Numbered from the stretch's first letter, positions 32,779-41,677 are shown. The stretch is 64,000 nt of DNA from RYN-230 sp963760405 (GCA_963760405.1 CAVXCV010000006.1:62001-126000), one strand, 5' to 3'. Program-made: numbers and translations. The notes: generated by a model from the letters alone, not told the origin.

Positions 32779-34008
32779 GTGCCCGCGATCCACTTTCTCG
32801 ACGTGACCAACCGGGACGGGGTGCAGACCGCCCGGACCGGCCTGTCCAAGTTCGGCAAGACCATGGTCAACTTCTACCTGGGCAAACTGGGCGTGGCCCA
32901 GTCAGAACTGGGCTTCCCGTTCCTGTTCCACGAGGTGCCCTACATCCGGGCCAACGTGGCCCTGGCCGGCGCCGGGGCCTTCGGCCCACTGCGGCTGTCC
33001 GGCTGGTGCCGGGCGGTGCCCGGGGATGTCGAGGCCGCGGTCCCGCTCGGGTTGCGGCACTACAACCTGTCGATCTCCACGTCGGACCAGATGATCGCGC
33101 ACAAGTTCCGCGGCAAGCTGGACCGCGAGTCGGTGATCTCGGAGATGGCCGCCGCGGTGCGGGCCGCCCGGGACGGCGGCGCGCAGACCGTCGGGGTCAA
33201 CGCCGAGGACGGCTCACGTACGGACGACGGCTTCCTGCTGGAGTTCGCCACCGCGGCCCGGGAGGCCGGGGCGGACCGGGTCCGCTACTGCGACACGATC
33301 GGCGGCGACACCCCGGACCGGATCCGTGAGCGGTTCGCCAAGCTGGCGGCGGCGGTCCGGATCCCGGTGGAGACCCACTGCCATAACGACCTCGGCATGG
33401 CCGTGGCCAACTCGGTGTCGGGGGCCCTCGGCGACCTGGATGCCGGCCAGGACGCATGGGTGAACACCTGCATCAACGGGATCGGGGAGCGGGCGGGCAA
33501 CGCCGACCTGCTGTCCTGCATCCTGGCCTTCCGGCACGGCTTCGGGGTGGCCGGGAAGGCCGAGATCGGCGACCCGGTCGACCTGTCCTGGGCCCGCCGG
33601 TTCAGCCTGTGGGCCAGTTATGCCTTCGGCCAGCCACTCCCGCAGAACCAGCCGGGGGCCGGCCGCAACGCGTTCGCGCACGAGTCAGGCATCCACGCTG
33701 ACGGCGCACTGAAGGACCGGAACAACTATGAGCTGTACGACGACGACACCCTCGGGCCGTTCCCGGACGACTGGTTCACCCGGGCCGGCCGGGTGGTGCT
33801 GACCGGCGAGTACGGCGGCAAGGCCGGGTTCCGGCACGTGCTGGACGGGCTCGGCATCGAGGTCGCCGACGGCACCGAGGACCTGGCCTTCTCCCTGGTC
33901 CAGCTGTGCGCGTCAGCCACCGGCAAGCCGCTCACCGACGACGAGTTGCGGCTCATCGGTGGCTATCCGCACCAGCTCGCCCTGCTGTACCCGGGCTACC
34001 TCAGCTGA
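32779..34008 (+). CDS. Homocitrate synthase-like (DRE-TIM/HMGL family) enzyme
   Basis: The GTG at 32779 has GGAGG six bases upstream, giving 409 residues; an upstream ATG at 32773 sits too close to that site. Family motifs: DVTNRDGVQTA (metal Asp and catalytic Arg), SISTSDQMIAHKF, THCHNDLGMAVANS (HxH metal ligands), GERAGNADL, and a C-terminal HESGIHADGALK block. The enzyme condenses acetyl-CoA with a 2-oxo acid. The wording is nearer homocitrate or Re-citrate synthases than LeuA, and the C-terminal LeuA regulatory domain is absent. Which 2-oxo acid is used cannot be read from sequence. It ends at a perfect palindrome. Confidence 0.82.
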   Translation: MPAIHFLDVTNRDGVQTARTGLSKFGKTMVNFYLGKLGVAQSELGFPFLFHEVPYIRANVALAGAGAFGPLRLSGWCRAVPGDVEAAVPLGLRHYNLSISTSDQMIAHKFRGKLDRESVISEMAAAVRAARDGGAQTVGVNAEDGSRTDDGFLLEFATAAREAGADRVRYCDTIGGDTPDRIRERFAKLAAAVRIPVETHCHNDLGMAVANSVSGALGDLDAGQDAWVNTCINGIGERAGNADLLSCILAFRHGFGVAGKAEIGDPVDLSWARRFSLWASYAFGQPLPQNQPGAGRNAFAHESGIHADGALKDRNNYELYDDDTLGPFPDDWFTRAGRVVLTGEYGGKAGFRHVLDGLGIEVADGTEDLAFSLVQLCASATGKPLTDDELRLIGGYPHQLALLYPGYLS

Positions 34009-34025
34009 GCGCCGCGGCGCTCAGC
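34004..34025. terminator. Perfect 22-bp palindrome between convergent genes
   Basis: GCTGAGCGCCG followed directly by its own reverse complement CGGCGCTCAGC forms a perfect 22-bp palindrome that starts in the stop region of the homocitrate-synthase-like gene. The next gene is convergent, so a bidirectional terminator is the simplest reading. Confidence 0.65.
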
Positions 34026-34056
34026 CGGGGGCTGGACCGGGCGGGGGCCGGGGAAG

Positions 34057-34248
34057 TCAGCTGCCGATCTGGCGGCGGCGCTGGATGTCCTTGAGCCGGC
34101 GCCGCTGCGCGGGATCGAGCGCCAGGTACATGCCGACCGGGATGCCTATCGCCAGCACGATCACCGCGATGCCGAGCCACGGGCTGACCAGGAACAGGAA
34201 CCCGCCGAGCACGATCCCGGCAATCGCGAGCTTCATTCGACCGGACAA
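34057..34248 (-). CDS. Small two-helix membrane protein, TTG start
   Basis: A TTG start at 34248 is chosen because AGGAGG lies exactly six bases upstream; the later ATG at 34236 is too far from it. The 63-residue product has two hydrophobic segments (LAIAGIVLGGFLFLVSPWLG, IAVIVLAIGIPVGMYLAL) and a basic tail RRRLKDIQRRR. Function is unknown. Confidence 0.7.
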   Translation of the reverse strand: MSGRMKLAIAGIVLGGFLFLVSPWLGIAVIVLAIGIPVGMYLALDPAQRRRLKDIQRRRQIGS

Positions 34249-34508
34249 CGTCTGCCTCCTAGGGCGGCAAGGCTGTGCTTCCCGGGCTGGTTCGTGACGA
34301 GCCAACCGCATCACAGCCGTGCCTGCTCTGTAAAACGCTGGCCGGCCCGCAGGTAGTTCCGCGGCCGGCTGGTTCTGCGCGGGTTCCCAGGTTCCGGTCA
34401 GCTTCCCCCGCCGCCTGGGCCCTACCCGGCCTTCCAGGCTACGCGCCCGGCCGCGCCCCGAGGCACGTCCCGGGCGTGCCAGGATGGCCGCAGTGATCAG
34501 GAGGACCC

Positions 34509-35084
34509 ATGAGCATTTCGCTGCCCATCGACCAGGACGCCAATGAGCTGCTGTCCCGCGACCCGCTCGCGCTGCTCATCGGCATGCTGCTCGACCAGCA
34601 GGTACCGCTGGAGAAGGCGTTCAGCGGGCCGCGCGACCTGGCGCGCCGACTCGGCCATGAGCCGACCGCACAGGAGCTGGCCGACTACGACCCGGACGCG
34701 CTGGCCGCCGTGTTCGGCGACCGCCCCGCGCTGCACCGCTACCCCAAGGCCATGGCGGCCCGGACGCAGGACCTGGCCCAGCTCATCGTGGATAAGTACG
34801 ACGGCGACCCAGCGCAGGTGTGGCAGAGCGCGGCTACCGGGCAGGAGCTGGTCCGCCGGATCGCCGAGCTGCCCGGCTTCGGCCCGGCCAAGGCGCAGAT
34901 CTTCACCGCGCTGCTGGGTAAGCAGCTCGGGGTGCAGCCACCCGGCTGGCGGGAGGCGGCCGGCCCGTTCGGCCAGGACGGCTCCCGGGTGTCGGTCGCG
35001 GACATCACCGACGACGACTCGCTAGCCGAGGTCCGCGCCTACAAACTGCAGCTCAAGGCCGCCGCCAAAGCCGCCCGCAGCTAG
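34509..35084 (+). CDS. HhH-GPD-type base-excision DNA glycosylase-like protein
   Basis: 191 residues, with AGGAGGACCC before the ATG. N-terminal block LALLIGMLLDQQVPLEKAFS resembles the conserved first helices of HhH-GPD proteins. The helix-hairpin-helix is IAELPGFGPAKAQIFTALLG, with catalytic-region Asp residues in VADITDDDSL. It fits the short actinobacterial HhH-GPD repair family (TIGR03252-like), not full-length Nth or MutY. It lacks an iron-sulfur cluster motif. The lesion specificity is unknown. Confidence 0.88.
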   Translation: MSISLPIDQDANELLSRDPLALLIGMLLDQQVPLEKAFSGPRDLARRLGHEPTAQELADYDPDALAAVFGDRPALHRYPKAMAARTQDLAQLIVDKYDGDPAQVWQSAATGQELVRRIAELPGFGPAKAQIFTALLGKQLGVQPPGWREAAGPFGQDGSRVSVADITDDDSLAEVRAYKLQLKAAAKAARS

Positions 35085-35094
35085 TCTGCCGTCG

Positions 35095-35677
35095 TGACAG
35101 ATCAAGATTTCGCGGCGGGGACCGCGGGGTGGCCGTGCTGCACGAGGGTACGTGCGGGAGGACAGCGGTGGTGACCGGGTGGGCAGCACGGTCACCTTGA
35201 TAGTGGACGCCGGACGGGTGATCGTGGTTGACCCGGGCATGGTGTCCGGCCCGGGACGTCCTGCTCGGTAGGCTGGCCGCGGCCGGGCCGCCCGGGGACG
35301 TGACCGACGTGGTGTTCAGCCATCACCACCCGGACCACACCGTCAACGCGGCCCTGTTCCCGCGGGCCACCATCCACGATCACTGGGCCAGCTACCAGGG
35401 CGACCTGTGGATCGGCCGGGATCCGGGGACTTCGAGCTGACCCCGTCGGTGCGGCTGATCGCCACCCCGGGGCACACCGCCGAGGACATCACCACCCCGG
35501 ACGGCGTCTACGCCTGCACACGCCTGGTGGGGCCCGGACGGGCCGGACCTGGACCCGCTGGCCACCGACCAGGCCGCGCTGGCCGCGAGCCGGGGCCGGA
35601 TCCTGGCGGTGGCCACGGTGATCGTGCCCGGGCACGGGCCCGCCTTCCGCCCGGGCGACGGCGGAGCCACCGGCTGA
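35095..35677 (+). pseudogene. Metallo-beta-lactamase-fold hydrolase, broken by at least four indels
   Basis: Pieces of one MBL protein appear in changing frames: VLHEG, then REDSGGDRVGSTVTLIVDAG with VIVVDPGMVSGP, then DVTDVVFSHHHPDHTVNAAL with the zinc motif HHHPDH, then FELTPSVRLIATPGHTAEDI, then DLDPLATDQAALAASRGRIL and VIVPGHGPAFRPGD. The breaks are near 35150 (minus one base), 35255 (an extra G in GGCCCGGGACG), 35425 and 35525. The intact gene would be about 190 codons. So many shifts in one gene, beside intact neighbours, suggest real decay, but low-quality assembly is not excluded. Confidence 0.75.
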
Positions 35678-35681
35678 CCGG

Positions 35682-36413
35682 TCAGACCGCGTCGCCCTTG
35701 AGCGAGAACGCGGCCAGCCGGCGGATGGCCAGCACCAGCGTGACCGCCGTGACGATCGCCCCCATCACCACCGCGGTGACGACGCCGAGGTGCGCGTTCA
35801 GGTTGCCGTCGGCCGCGATCGAGTTCGCGATGCCCAGCGAGTACTGCTCCACGGACAGGATCCGGGCGCCGCTCACGAAGTTGCCCAGCAGCGATTCCCA
35901 GACCAGCAGGTAGAGCAGGCCCACGGCGATGGCCCGGGTGGTCAGCACGGAGATCATCACGAACACCGCGTTGTAGATCACCGAACCGGCCAGCGCGCCG
36001 AGGAGCAGCCCCTCGGCCAGCTTGGTCAGCCCGCCGGTGGCGATCACCGCGGCGATGAGCTCGGGCACTGCCGCGAAGATCATGGTCAGCGCGGCGGCCA
36101 CGGCGAACTTGCTCATGATCACCGTCGAGCGGCGGACCGGCGTGGCCAGCAGGTGCACCACGCTGCCGTCGTCGATCTCCGCGCCGAGCACGCTGGTGCC
36201 GATGATCAGCGCGGTGAGCGGCAGCACGACCGCGAAGCCGAAGTCGCCCAGGATGGTGCTGGGCCAGTTCGGCGCGGACGGGTGGGCGATCTTCAGCAGC
36301 ACGGTGACGAGTAGCAGGATGACCGATGGGAGGGCGAACAGGAAGGCACGCTTGCGGCCCATGGTCGCCCGCAGCGTGATCGAGGCGACCGTGCCGGCCT
36401 GACCGGAGAACAC
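35682..36413 (-). CDS. ABC-2 type transporter permease
   Basis: The GTG at 36413 (VFSGQAGTVASITLRATMGR) gives 243 residues; AAAGGA precedes it. There are six hydrophobic segments, including FALPSVILLLVTVLL, FGFAVVLPLTALIIGTSVLG, the cytosolic IDDGSVVHLLATPVRRS loop common in ABC-2 permeases, and VVTAVVMGAIVTAVTLVLAI. It is the last gene of a four-gene operon and pairs with the ATPase directly upstream (14-bp gap). Confidence 0.87.
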   Translation of the reverse strand: MFSGQAGTVASITLRATMGRKRAFLFALPSVILLLVTVLLKIAHPSAPNWPSTILGDFGFAVVLPLTALIIGTSVLGAEIDDGSVVHLLATPVRRSTVIMSKFAVAAALTMIFAAVPELIAAVIATGGLTKLAEGLLLGALAGSVIYNAVFVMISVLTTRAIAVGLLYLLVWESLLGNFVSGARILSVEQYSLGIANSIAADGNLNAHLGVVTAVVMGAIVTAVTLVLAIRRLAAFSLKGDAV

Positions 36414-36427
36414 GTCAGCTGGTCCTT

Positions 36428-37339
36428 TCAGGATTCGACGAGGTAGGTGAAGACGCTCTCCAGCGACTCGTCCTCGGGCAGCAGGGCGCGGAGCTGCACG
36501 CCCTGCTCCCGGGTGAGCCCGGCGATCTCGCGGCTGAACGCGCCGTAGTCGGACGCCTTGACCTGGAGGCCGCGCCCGGTCATCTCGACCCCGGTCACCG
36601 CCGGGCTGCCGATCAGCGCCGAGCCCATCCGCCGGTCGTCGGAGGTGTGCAGCAGGAACACGTGCGGCCGGCTGGTCATCAGCCGCCGGATGGCCCGGAA
36701 GTCGCCGGACGCGGCCAGCCGCCCGGCCACGATCACCTGGATGGTGCCGGACAGCCGCTCCACTTCCTCCAGGATGTGCGAGCTGAACAGGATGGTCCGG
36801 CCCTCGTCGCCGAGCGCTTCGAGCAGGTCCATCATGTGCAGCCGCTGCCGCGGGTCCATCCCGTTGAACGGCTCGTCGAGGAGCAGCAGCTCGGGATCGT
36901 GCACCAGCGCGGCGGCCACCTTGATCCGCTGCCGCATGCCCTTGGAGTAGGTGGAGATCCGCCGGTGCTGCGCCTCCGCCATCTCCACGATGCCGATGGC
37001 CCGGTCCGCAGCCCGGTCCGGGTCGGCCAGCTTGTGCAGCCGCGCGGTGGCCCGGACGAACTCCTGCCCGGTCAGGAACGCGTAGACCGAAGGCCGCTCG
37101 GGCACCAGGCCCAGCCGGCGGTAGGTGTCCGGGTTCCGCCAGCTGGGCGCGCCGGCCACGGTCACCTCGCCGCGGGACGGCTCCAGGAACCCGGAGATCA
37201 GGTGCAGCAGGGTGGACTTCCCGGCGCCGTTCGGGCCGAGCAGGCCAGTGACCCCGGGACCGATGGTCATCGTAATGTCGTTGATCGCCACCACGTTGCC
37301 GTACCAGCGGGACACGTTGCGCAGCTCGATCGTGCTCAT
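36428..37339 (-). CDS. ABC transporter ATP-binding protein (exporter type)
   Basis: 303 residues from ATG 37339. Walker A is GPNGAGKST, the Q/E-loop is GLVPERPSVYAFLTG, the signature is YSKGMRQRIKVA, Walker B LLLLDEPFNGMD with D-loop, and the switch His is in FSSHILEEVER. A C-terminal regulatory part (230-303) follows. The start overlaps the stop of the upstream permease by 4 bp, so it is translationally coupled. The substrate could be a drug, peptide or lipid. Confidence 0.92.
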   Translation of the reverse strand: MSTIELRNVSRWYGNVVAINDITMTIGPGVTGLLGPNGAGKSTLLHLISGFLEPSRGEVTVAGAPSWRNPDTYRRLGLVPERPSVYAFLTGQEFVRATARLHKLADPDRAADRAIGIVEMAEAQHRRISTYSKGMRQRIKVAAALVHDPELLLLDEPFNGMDPRQRLHMMDLLEALGDEGRTILFSSHILEEVERLSGTIQVIVAGRLAASGDFRAIRRLMTSRPHVFLLHTSDDRRMGSALIGSPAVTGVEMTGRGLQVKASDYGAFSREIAGLTREQGVQLRALLPEDESLESVFTYLVES

Positions 37340-38265
37340 GAGACAGAAGCCTTCCGGTAGCGCACGGCCAGCAAGCCAAGCGCGGCCGCGAGCAGCAGCA
37401 GGAACATCACCCCGTACAGCACGCCGTAGCCGCCCGGCGGCGGGACGGGGCCGCGCGACGTGCCGCCCAGCCACCGGCGCACCCCGTCCAGCGTGGTGAA
37501 CGGGCTGACCAGGCCAGACAGCCGCGCCCCCGCGGTGGCTGGGCCGAGTCCCCCGGTCAGCGGCCCGCGCCCGCCACTGATGGAGCGGAGTAGGCCGGCC
37601 AGTATCCAGCTGAGGAAGAAGTAGATGGCGATGGACCCGGTGGCGTAGGCGCGGCGCCCGCTGAGCGAGGCGAGGGCCAGGCCGATCGAGGCCAGCAGCA
37701 CCGCCCACAGCAGCCCGATGAGCAGGCCCGGGATCAGCGCCCGGGTCTGCGTCCAGATGGCGCCGGGGCCGCTCGCCTGCGCGATCGTGCCCAGGTAGAG
37801 CAGCAGCAGCGGGATCTCGATCAGCGCCAGGCAGGCGATGATGAACGCGGTGAGCTTGGCCAGCGGGTAGTCGAGCCGGCCCAGCGGCCGGGAGAAGTAC
37901 AGCGGCAGGACGTGGCTGCGCAGGTCACGGGAGACCAGTTCAGGCGCCTGCGCCGCCACGAAGATGATCATTATCAGCACCCGGAGCTGGAAGATGTAGG
38001 TGTCGTAGGGCACCACCCGGTGGCCGCCCTGGGCCACCGCCACCGCGTTCGCCACCGCGGGCAGGCACATCAGCACGAAGGCGATGACCGGGATGATCTT
38101 GGCCTTGGCGCCCCGGCCGATGCCCACCGAGGAGCGCAGGCTGTGCCAGACCAGCGCCCGGACGATGGCCGGGCGGCCCAGCCGCGGCCCGGTGTAGTGC
38201 CGGTACCCGATGTCGTGGATGACCCCGCCGCCGGACGCGGCCAGCGCCCCGTTCTCCGCGGTCAT
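37336..38265 (-). CDS. ABC transporter permease of the second exporter module
   Basis: 309 residues, six hydrophobic segments. The N-terminal IHDIGYRHYTGPRLGR motif and LVWHSLRSSVGIGRGAKAKI are typical of ABC-2 permeases of actinobacterial two-module exporters; later helices include VLIMIIFVAAQAPEL, LPLYFSRPLGR and the terminal MFLLLLAAALGLLAVRY. It overlaps the upstream ATPase stop by 4 bp. A Gly/Pro-rich external loop (GGTSRGPVPPPGG) is near the end. Confidence 0.87.
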   Translation of the reverse strand: MTAENGALAASGGGVIHDIGYRHYTGPRLGRPAIVRALVWHSLRSSVGIGRGAKAKIIPVIAFVLMCLPAVANAVAVAQGGHRVVPYDTYIFQLRVLIMIIFVAAQAPELVSRDLRSHVLPLYFSRPLGRLDYPLAKLTAFIIACLALIEIPLLLLYLGTIAQASGPGAIWTQTRALIPGLLIGLLWAVLLASIGLALASLSGRRAYATGSIAIYFFLSWILAGLLRSISGGRGPLTGGLGPATAGARLSGLVSPFTTLDGVRRWLGGTSRGPVPPPGGYGVLYGVMFLLLLAAALGLLAVRYRKASVS

Positions 38266-39284
38266 GCCGTACCCTCCCCGTGCTGGTGGCTGTCCTCGCT
38301 GTCCCGGAACAGTTCCTCGACCCGCCGCCGCCGCTGCTCCAGCCGGTGCAGCGGCAGGCCCAGGTCCGCGACCGTGTCCCGGACCTCGTCGTACGTGGTG
38401 TCCGAGACGATCTGGACCAGCACGCCGCGGTCCTCCCGGCGCGGCCGCAGGCCGCGGACCGCCAGTTCGGCCGCCAGTTCCGCGATGCCCTCGTCCACCT
38501 CGACCAGGAGGACCTGGCTGACCTGGGTGAAGCTGGTCATCGAGTCGGCGCGGAGCAGCCGGCCCCTGTCGATGGCCACCAGGTGGTCGCAGATCTGCTC
38601 GACCTCCCCCAGCAGGTGCGACGACAGCACGACCGAGATGCCGAACTCGGTGCCGATCCGGGCCACCAGGTCCAGCATGACGGCCCGGCCGGCCGGGTCG
38701 AGGCCGATGGTCGGCTCGTCCAGCAGCATCAGCTGGGGATCCCCGACCAGCGCCTGGGCCAGCTTCACCCGCTGTTTCATGCCGGTGGAATAGGTGCCGA
38801 TCTGCCGGTACCGCTCTTCGTACAGGCCGACGTGGCGGAGCGACTCGGCCGCGCGCTCCTTGGCCGCGGTCGGCGGCAGCCCGGACATCCGGCCCAGGTG
38901 GGTGACGAACTCGGTGGCGGTGACATCCGGCGGCAGGCAGTCGTGCTCGGGCATGTACCCGGTACGCGCACGGATCTGCAGCGCGTCCCGGGCGCAGTCC
39001 AGGCCGAGCACAGCCGCCTGGCCGCTGGTGGCCGGCAGCAGGCCGAGCAGGATCTTGATCAAGGTGGACTTGCCCGCGCCATTGGCGCCGACCAGCCCGG
39101 TGATGCCCGGTTCAACCCGGACGGTCAGCCCGTCCAGGGCCATCACCGCACCCGGGTACTGCTTGGTGAGCGCGGACGCCTCGATGACGGGGGCCGGTGC
39201 GCCCGGCGGCCCGGCTGGCCCGGGTGGCCCGGGCTGTCCAGCCGGCCCGGGTGGCCCGGCCGGGCGCGGCAATTGAGCGGTCAC
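38262..39284 (-). CDS. ABC transporter ATP-binding protein with collagen-like N-terminal tract
   Basis: Start taken at GTG 39284 (VTAQLPRPAG), 340 residues; upstream in-frame ATGs exist. Residues 10-30 are seven perfect Gly-X-Y triplets (GPPGPAGQPGPPGPAGPPG), unlike normal ABC proteins. The ATPase follows: Walker A GANGAGKST, YMPEHDCLPPDVTATEFVTH Q-loop region, signature YSTGMKQRVKLAQAL, Walker B LMLLDEPTIGLD, and switch His in SSHLLGEVE. It is the first gene of the four-gene exporter operon and divergent from the histidine kinase gene. Confidence 0.88.
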   Translation of the reverse strand: MTAQLPRPAGPPGPAGQPGPPGPAGPPGAPAPVIEASALTKQYPGAVMALDGLTVRVEPGITGLVGANGAGKSTLIKILLGLLPATSGQAAVLGLDCARDALQIRARTGYMPEHDCLPPDVTATEFVTHLGRMSGLPPTAAKERAAESLRHVGLYEERYRQIGTYSTGMKQRVKLAQALVGDPQLMLLDEPTIGLDPAGRAVMLDLVARIGTEFGISVVLSSHLLGEVEQICDHLVAIDRGRLLRADSMTSFTQVSQVLLVEVDEGIAELAAELAVRGLRPRREDRGVLVQIVSDTTYDEVRDTVADLGLPLHRLEQRRRRVEELFRDSEDSHQHGEGTA

Positions 39285-39463
39285 GGTGTCTGCTGCCCTC
39301 GCTCTCTGGGACCGGCGGCCTTCCTTCAGGCCTCCCAGGATGGCGGCTGCCGCAGCTGGCGTCGTCATCCGGAAGAATGGCTTTGCGGGTGCCGCCGTGG
39401 CGGTATCCGGCCCGCGGCGGGCTGGACGTCCGCCCGGCGGCCTACGACCACGGGAGGACGCCC

Positions 39464-40936
39464 ATGGCTGCGCTGCGGCGTTACCGTTGGCTGGTGAGCG
39501 CAGAGTCACCGCCCGGCCCAGCCGCGTCCGGACCAGCCGCGTCCGGACCAGCCGCGGCTGGCGCCCGCCCGGGCGGGCTCGAGGCGCCCCGGATCACCTC
39601 GCGGCGGGCGCGCTTCTGGATGGTGCTGGACTACGTGATCGCCGCGGGCTGCGCGGTCATCATCTACAGCGTGCTGTTCAAGGGCACCGGGGGCGGACGG
39701 CTCCAGGTCACCGTGGCGGGGGCCCGCGGCTGGCTGCCGCTGCTGCTGGCCCTCGGCCTGGCGGTCCCGGTGGCCGCCAGGCGGCGGCGGCCGGTGCGCT
39801 CGCTGGTCATCGTGCTCATCGGCTGCGCGGTGGTGCTGCTGGTCGGCGGGGAGGTCACCCGGGGCCCGTTCCTCCCGCTGGCCCTGGTGCTCTACCGGGT
39901 CGCGGCCACCTGCCGACGGCGGGTGGCGCTGGCCGGGCTGGCCGCCGCGACCGTGGTGTTGGTGGCGCAGGGCATCGCGATGCGGTACACCGGCACGGGC
40001 TCCGGCAACGCTATCGCCGCCACCCTGGTGCTGACCATCTGCTGGATGGCCGGATACGCGGTCCAGCTGCGCCGGGCCAACGTGGCCCAGCTGCGGGACC
40101 GGGCCGCCAGTGACGCGGTGACCCGGGAACGGCTGCGGATCGCCCGGGAACTGCACGACGTGGTGGCGCACAGCATGACCGTGGTCACCGTGCAGGCTGG
40201 GTTCGGTGAGTACGTCTTCGACGACCAGCCCGACGAGGCGCGGGCCGCGCTGGGCGCGATCCAGACGGTGAGCCGGGAGGCCCTGGGCGAGCTGCAGCGG
40301 CTGCTCTGCGTGCTCCGCCAGCCGGATCCGGAACCTGCCGGGTCAGCCGGGCTGGCCCTGCTCGACGTGCGGTCCGCTGGGCCGGGCCAGCCCGCCGCCC
40401 CGCCGGACGGGGCGGCCCCGCTGGCCCCGGTCCCCGGGCTGGCCACCCTGGACCGGCTGGCCGAACGGACCGCCGGTGCTGGCGTCCAGGTCACGGTGCA
40501 ACGGGTCGGCGCCGTGCGGGAGATCCCCGCCGGGATCGACGTGTCCGCGTTCCGCATCGTGCAGGAGGCGCTGACCAACGTGGTCAAGCACTCCGGGGCA
40601 GATCACTGCCGGGTGGCGGTCAGCTACGGCGTCCGCGACCTGCTGGTGGAGATCACCGATCCAGGTCCTGGCCTCCCGGCCGAGGCGGTCACGAGCCCTG
40701 CGGGCCTGGTCGCCGCGGGCACGGGTGCCGTGAGTACGAGCCTGACCGGCCCGCCCGCCGCGGGGACGGTGCCGCGGGCCAGCCTGCCGTACCCCGCGCT
40801 GCCCCGGGCCGGCCACGGCCTCATCGGCATGCAGGAGCGGGTGAGCCTGTGCGGCGGGGAGTTCACGGCCTGCCCGCTGCCGGAGGGTGGCTTCGGCGTC
40901 CGGGCCCGGCTGCCGGTCACCGCCGCCGCGCCATGA
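39464..40936 (+). CDS. Sensor histidine kinase, NarL-partner type (HisKA_3)
   Basis: ATG 39464 follows GGGAGGACGCCC, giving 490 residues. An Ala/Ser/Pro tail with 15-bp DNA repeats precedes five membrane helices (45-190). The HisKA_3 dimerisation box is RIARELHDVVAHSMTVVTVQ with the phospho-His. The HATPase has FRIVQEALTNVVKHSGADHC, DPGPGLP and GHGLIGMQERVSLCGG; a 40-residue Ala/Gly-rich insertion splits it. The response regulator starts within its stop (ATGA). Being divergent from the ABC exporter operon suggests it senses stress relieved by that exporter. Confidence 0.92.
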   Translation: MAALRRYRWLVSAESPPGPAASGPAASGPAAAGARPGGLEAPRITSRRARFWMVLDYVIAAGCAVIIYSVLFKGTGGGRLQVTVAGARGWLPLLLALGLAVPVAARRRRPVRSLVIVLIGCAVVLLVGGEVTRGPFLPLALVLYRVAATCRRRVALAGLAAATVVLVAQGIAMRYTGTGSGNAIAATLVLTICWMAGYAVQLRRANVAQLRDRAASDAVTRERLRIARELHDVVAHSMTVVTVQAGFGEYVFDDQPDEARAALGAIQTVSREALGELQRLLCVLRQPDPEPAGSAGLALLDVRSAGPGQPAAPPDGAAPLAPVPGLATLDRLAERTAGAGVQVTVQRVGAVREIPAGIDVSAFRIVQEALTNVVKHSGADHCRVAVSYGVRDLLVEITDPGPGLPAEAVTSPAGLVAAGTGAVSTSLTGPPAAGTVPRASLPYPALPRAGHGLIGMQERVSLCGGEFTACPLPEGGFGVRARLPVTAAAP

Positions 40937-41604
40937 CCGTGCGCGTGCTGGTCGCGGATGACCAGGCGCTGGTGCGGGCCGGGTTCCGCGGCATCGTCGC
41001 GGCCACGCCCGGCTTCAGCGTGGTCGGCGAGGCGGGCGACGGCGCGGAAGCGGTGGAGCTGGCCCGCCGCCACCGCCCGGACGTGGTGCTGATGGACGTC
41101 CGGATGCCGGGCCTGGACGGGATCGAGGCCACCCGGCAGATCACCAGGGCCGCGGCGACCAGCGCGGTCCGGGTGCTGATCCTGACCACTTTCGACCTGG
41201 ATGAGTATGTCTACTCCGCGCTCCGCGCCGGGGCGAGCGGCTTCCTGCTCAAGAGCATCTCCCCGGCTGAACTGCTGCACGCCATCAGCGTGATCGCCGC
41301 GGGCGACGCGCTGCTCGCGCCCAGCGTCACCCGGCGCCTGGTCGAGGAATTCGCCCGGATGCCCGCGGCGGTCCCGCGCGCCGGGGCGGGGAAGACCGCG
41401 CTCGACGGCATCACCGCCCGGGAACGGGAAGTACTCGCGCTCGTCGCCGGCGGGCTGTCCAACACCGAGATCGCCCGCCGCCTGGACATCACGCCCGCCA
41501 CCACGAAGACGCACGTCGGGCACCTGCTGACCAAGCTCGGTGCCCGGGACCGGGTGCATCTCGTGATCCTTGCCTACCAGGCCGGAATCGCCATCCCGGG
41601 GTAG
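40933..41604 (+). CDS. NarL/FixJ-family response regulator
   Basis: 223 residues. Receiver domain: VLVADDQALVRAG with the acidic pair, phosphoacceptor in VVLMDVRMPGLDG, the switch Thr in ILTTFDLDEYV and Lys in GFLLKSISPAEL. LuxR-type HTH: TAREREVLALVAGGLSNTEI with TKTHVGHLLTKLGARDRV. The ATGA overlap with the kinase gene marks a cognate pair. Likely targets are the divergent exporter operon and perhaps the downstream DUF4129 operon. Confidence 0.94.
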   Translation: MTVRVLVADDQALVRAGFRGIVAATPGFSVVGEAGDGAEAVELARRHRPDVVLMDVRMPGLDGIEATRQITRAAATSAVRVLILTTFDLDEYVYSALRAGASGFLLKSISPAELLHAISVIAAGDALLAPSVTRRLVEEFARMPAAVPRAGAGKTALDGITAREREVLALVAGGLSNTEIARRLDITPATTKTHVGHLLTKLGARDRVHLVILAYQAGIAIPG

Positions 41605-41677
41605 CGGATCAGCCACTGACCGCCCGGTATCGTTCGGTTAGCGCACCGGCCGGCCACGACCCCCGGCTCCCGGCCGG

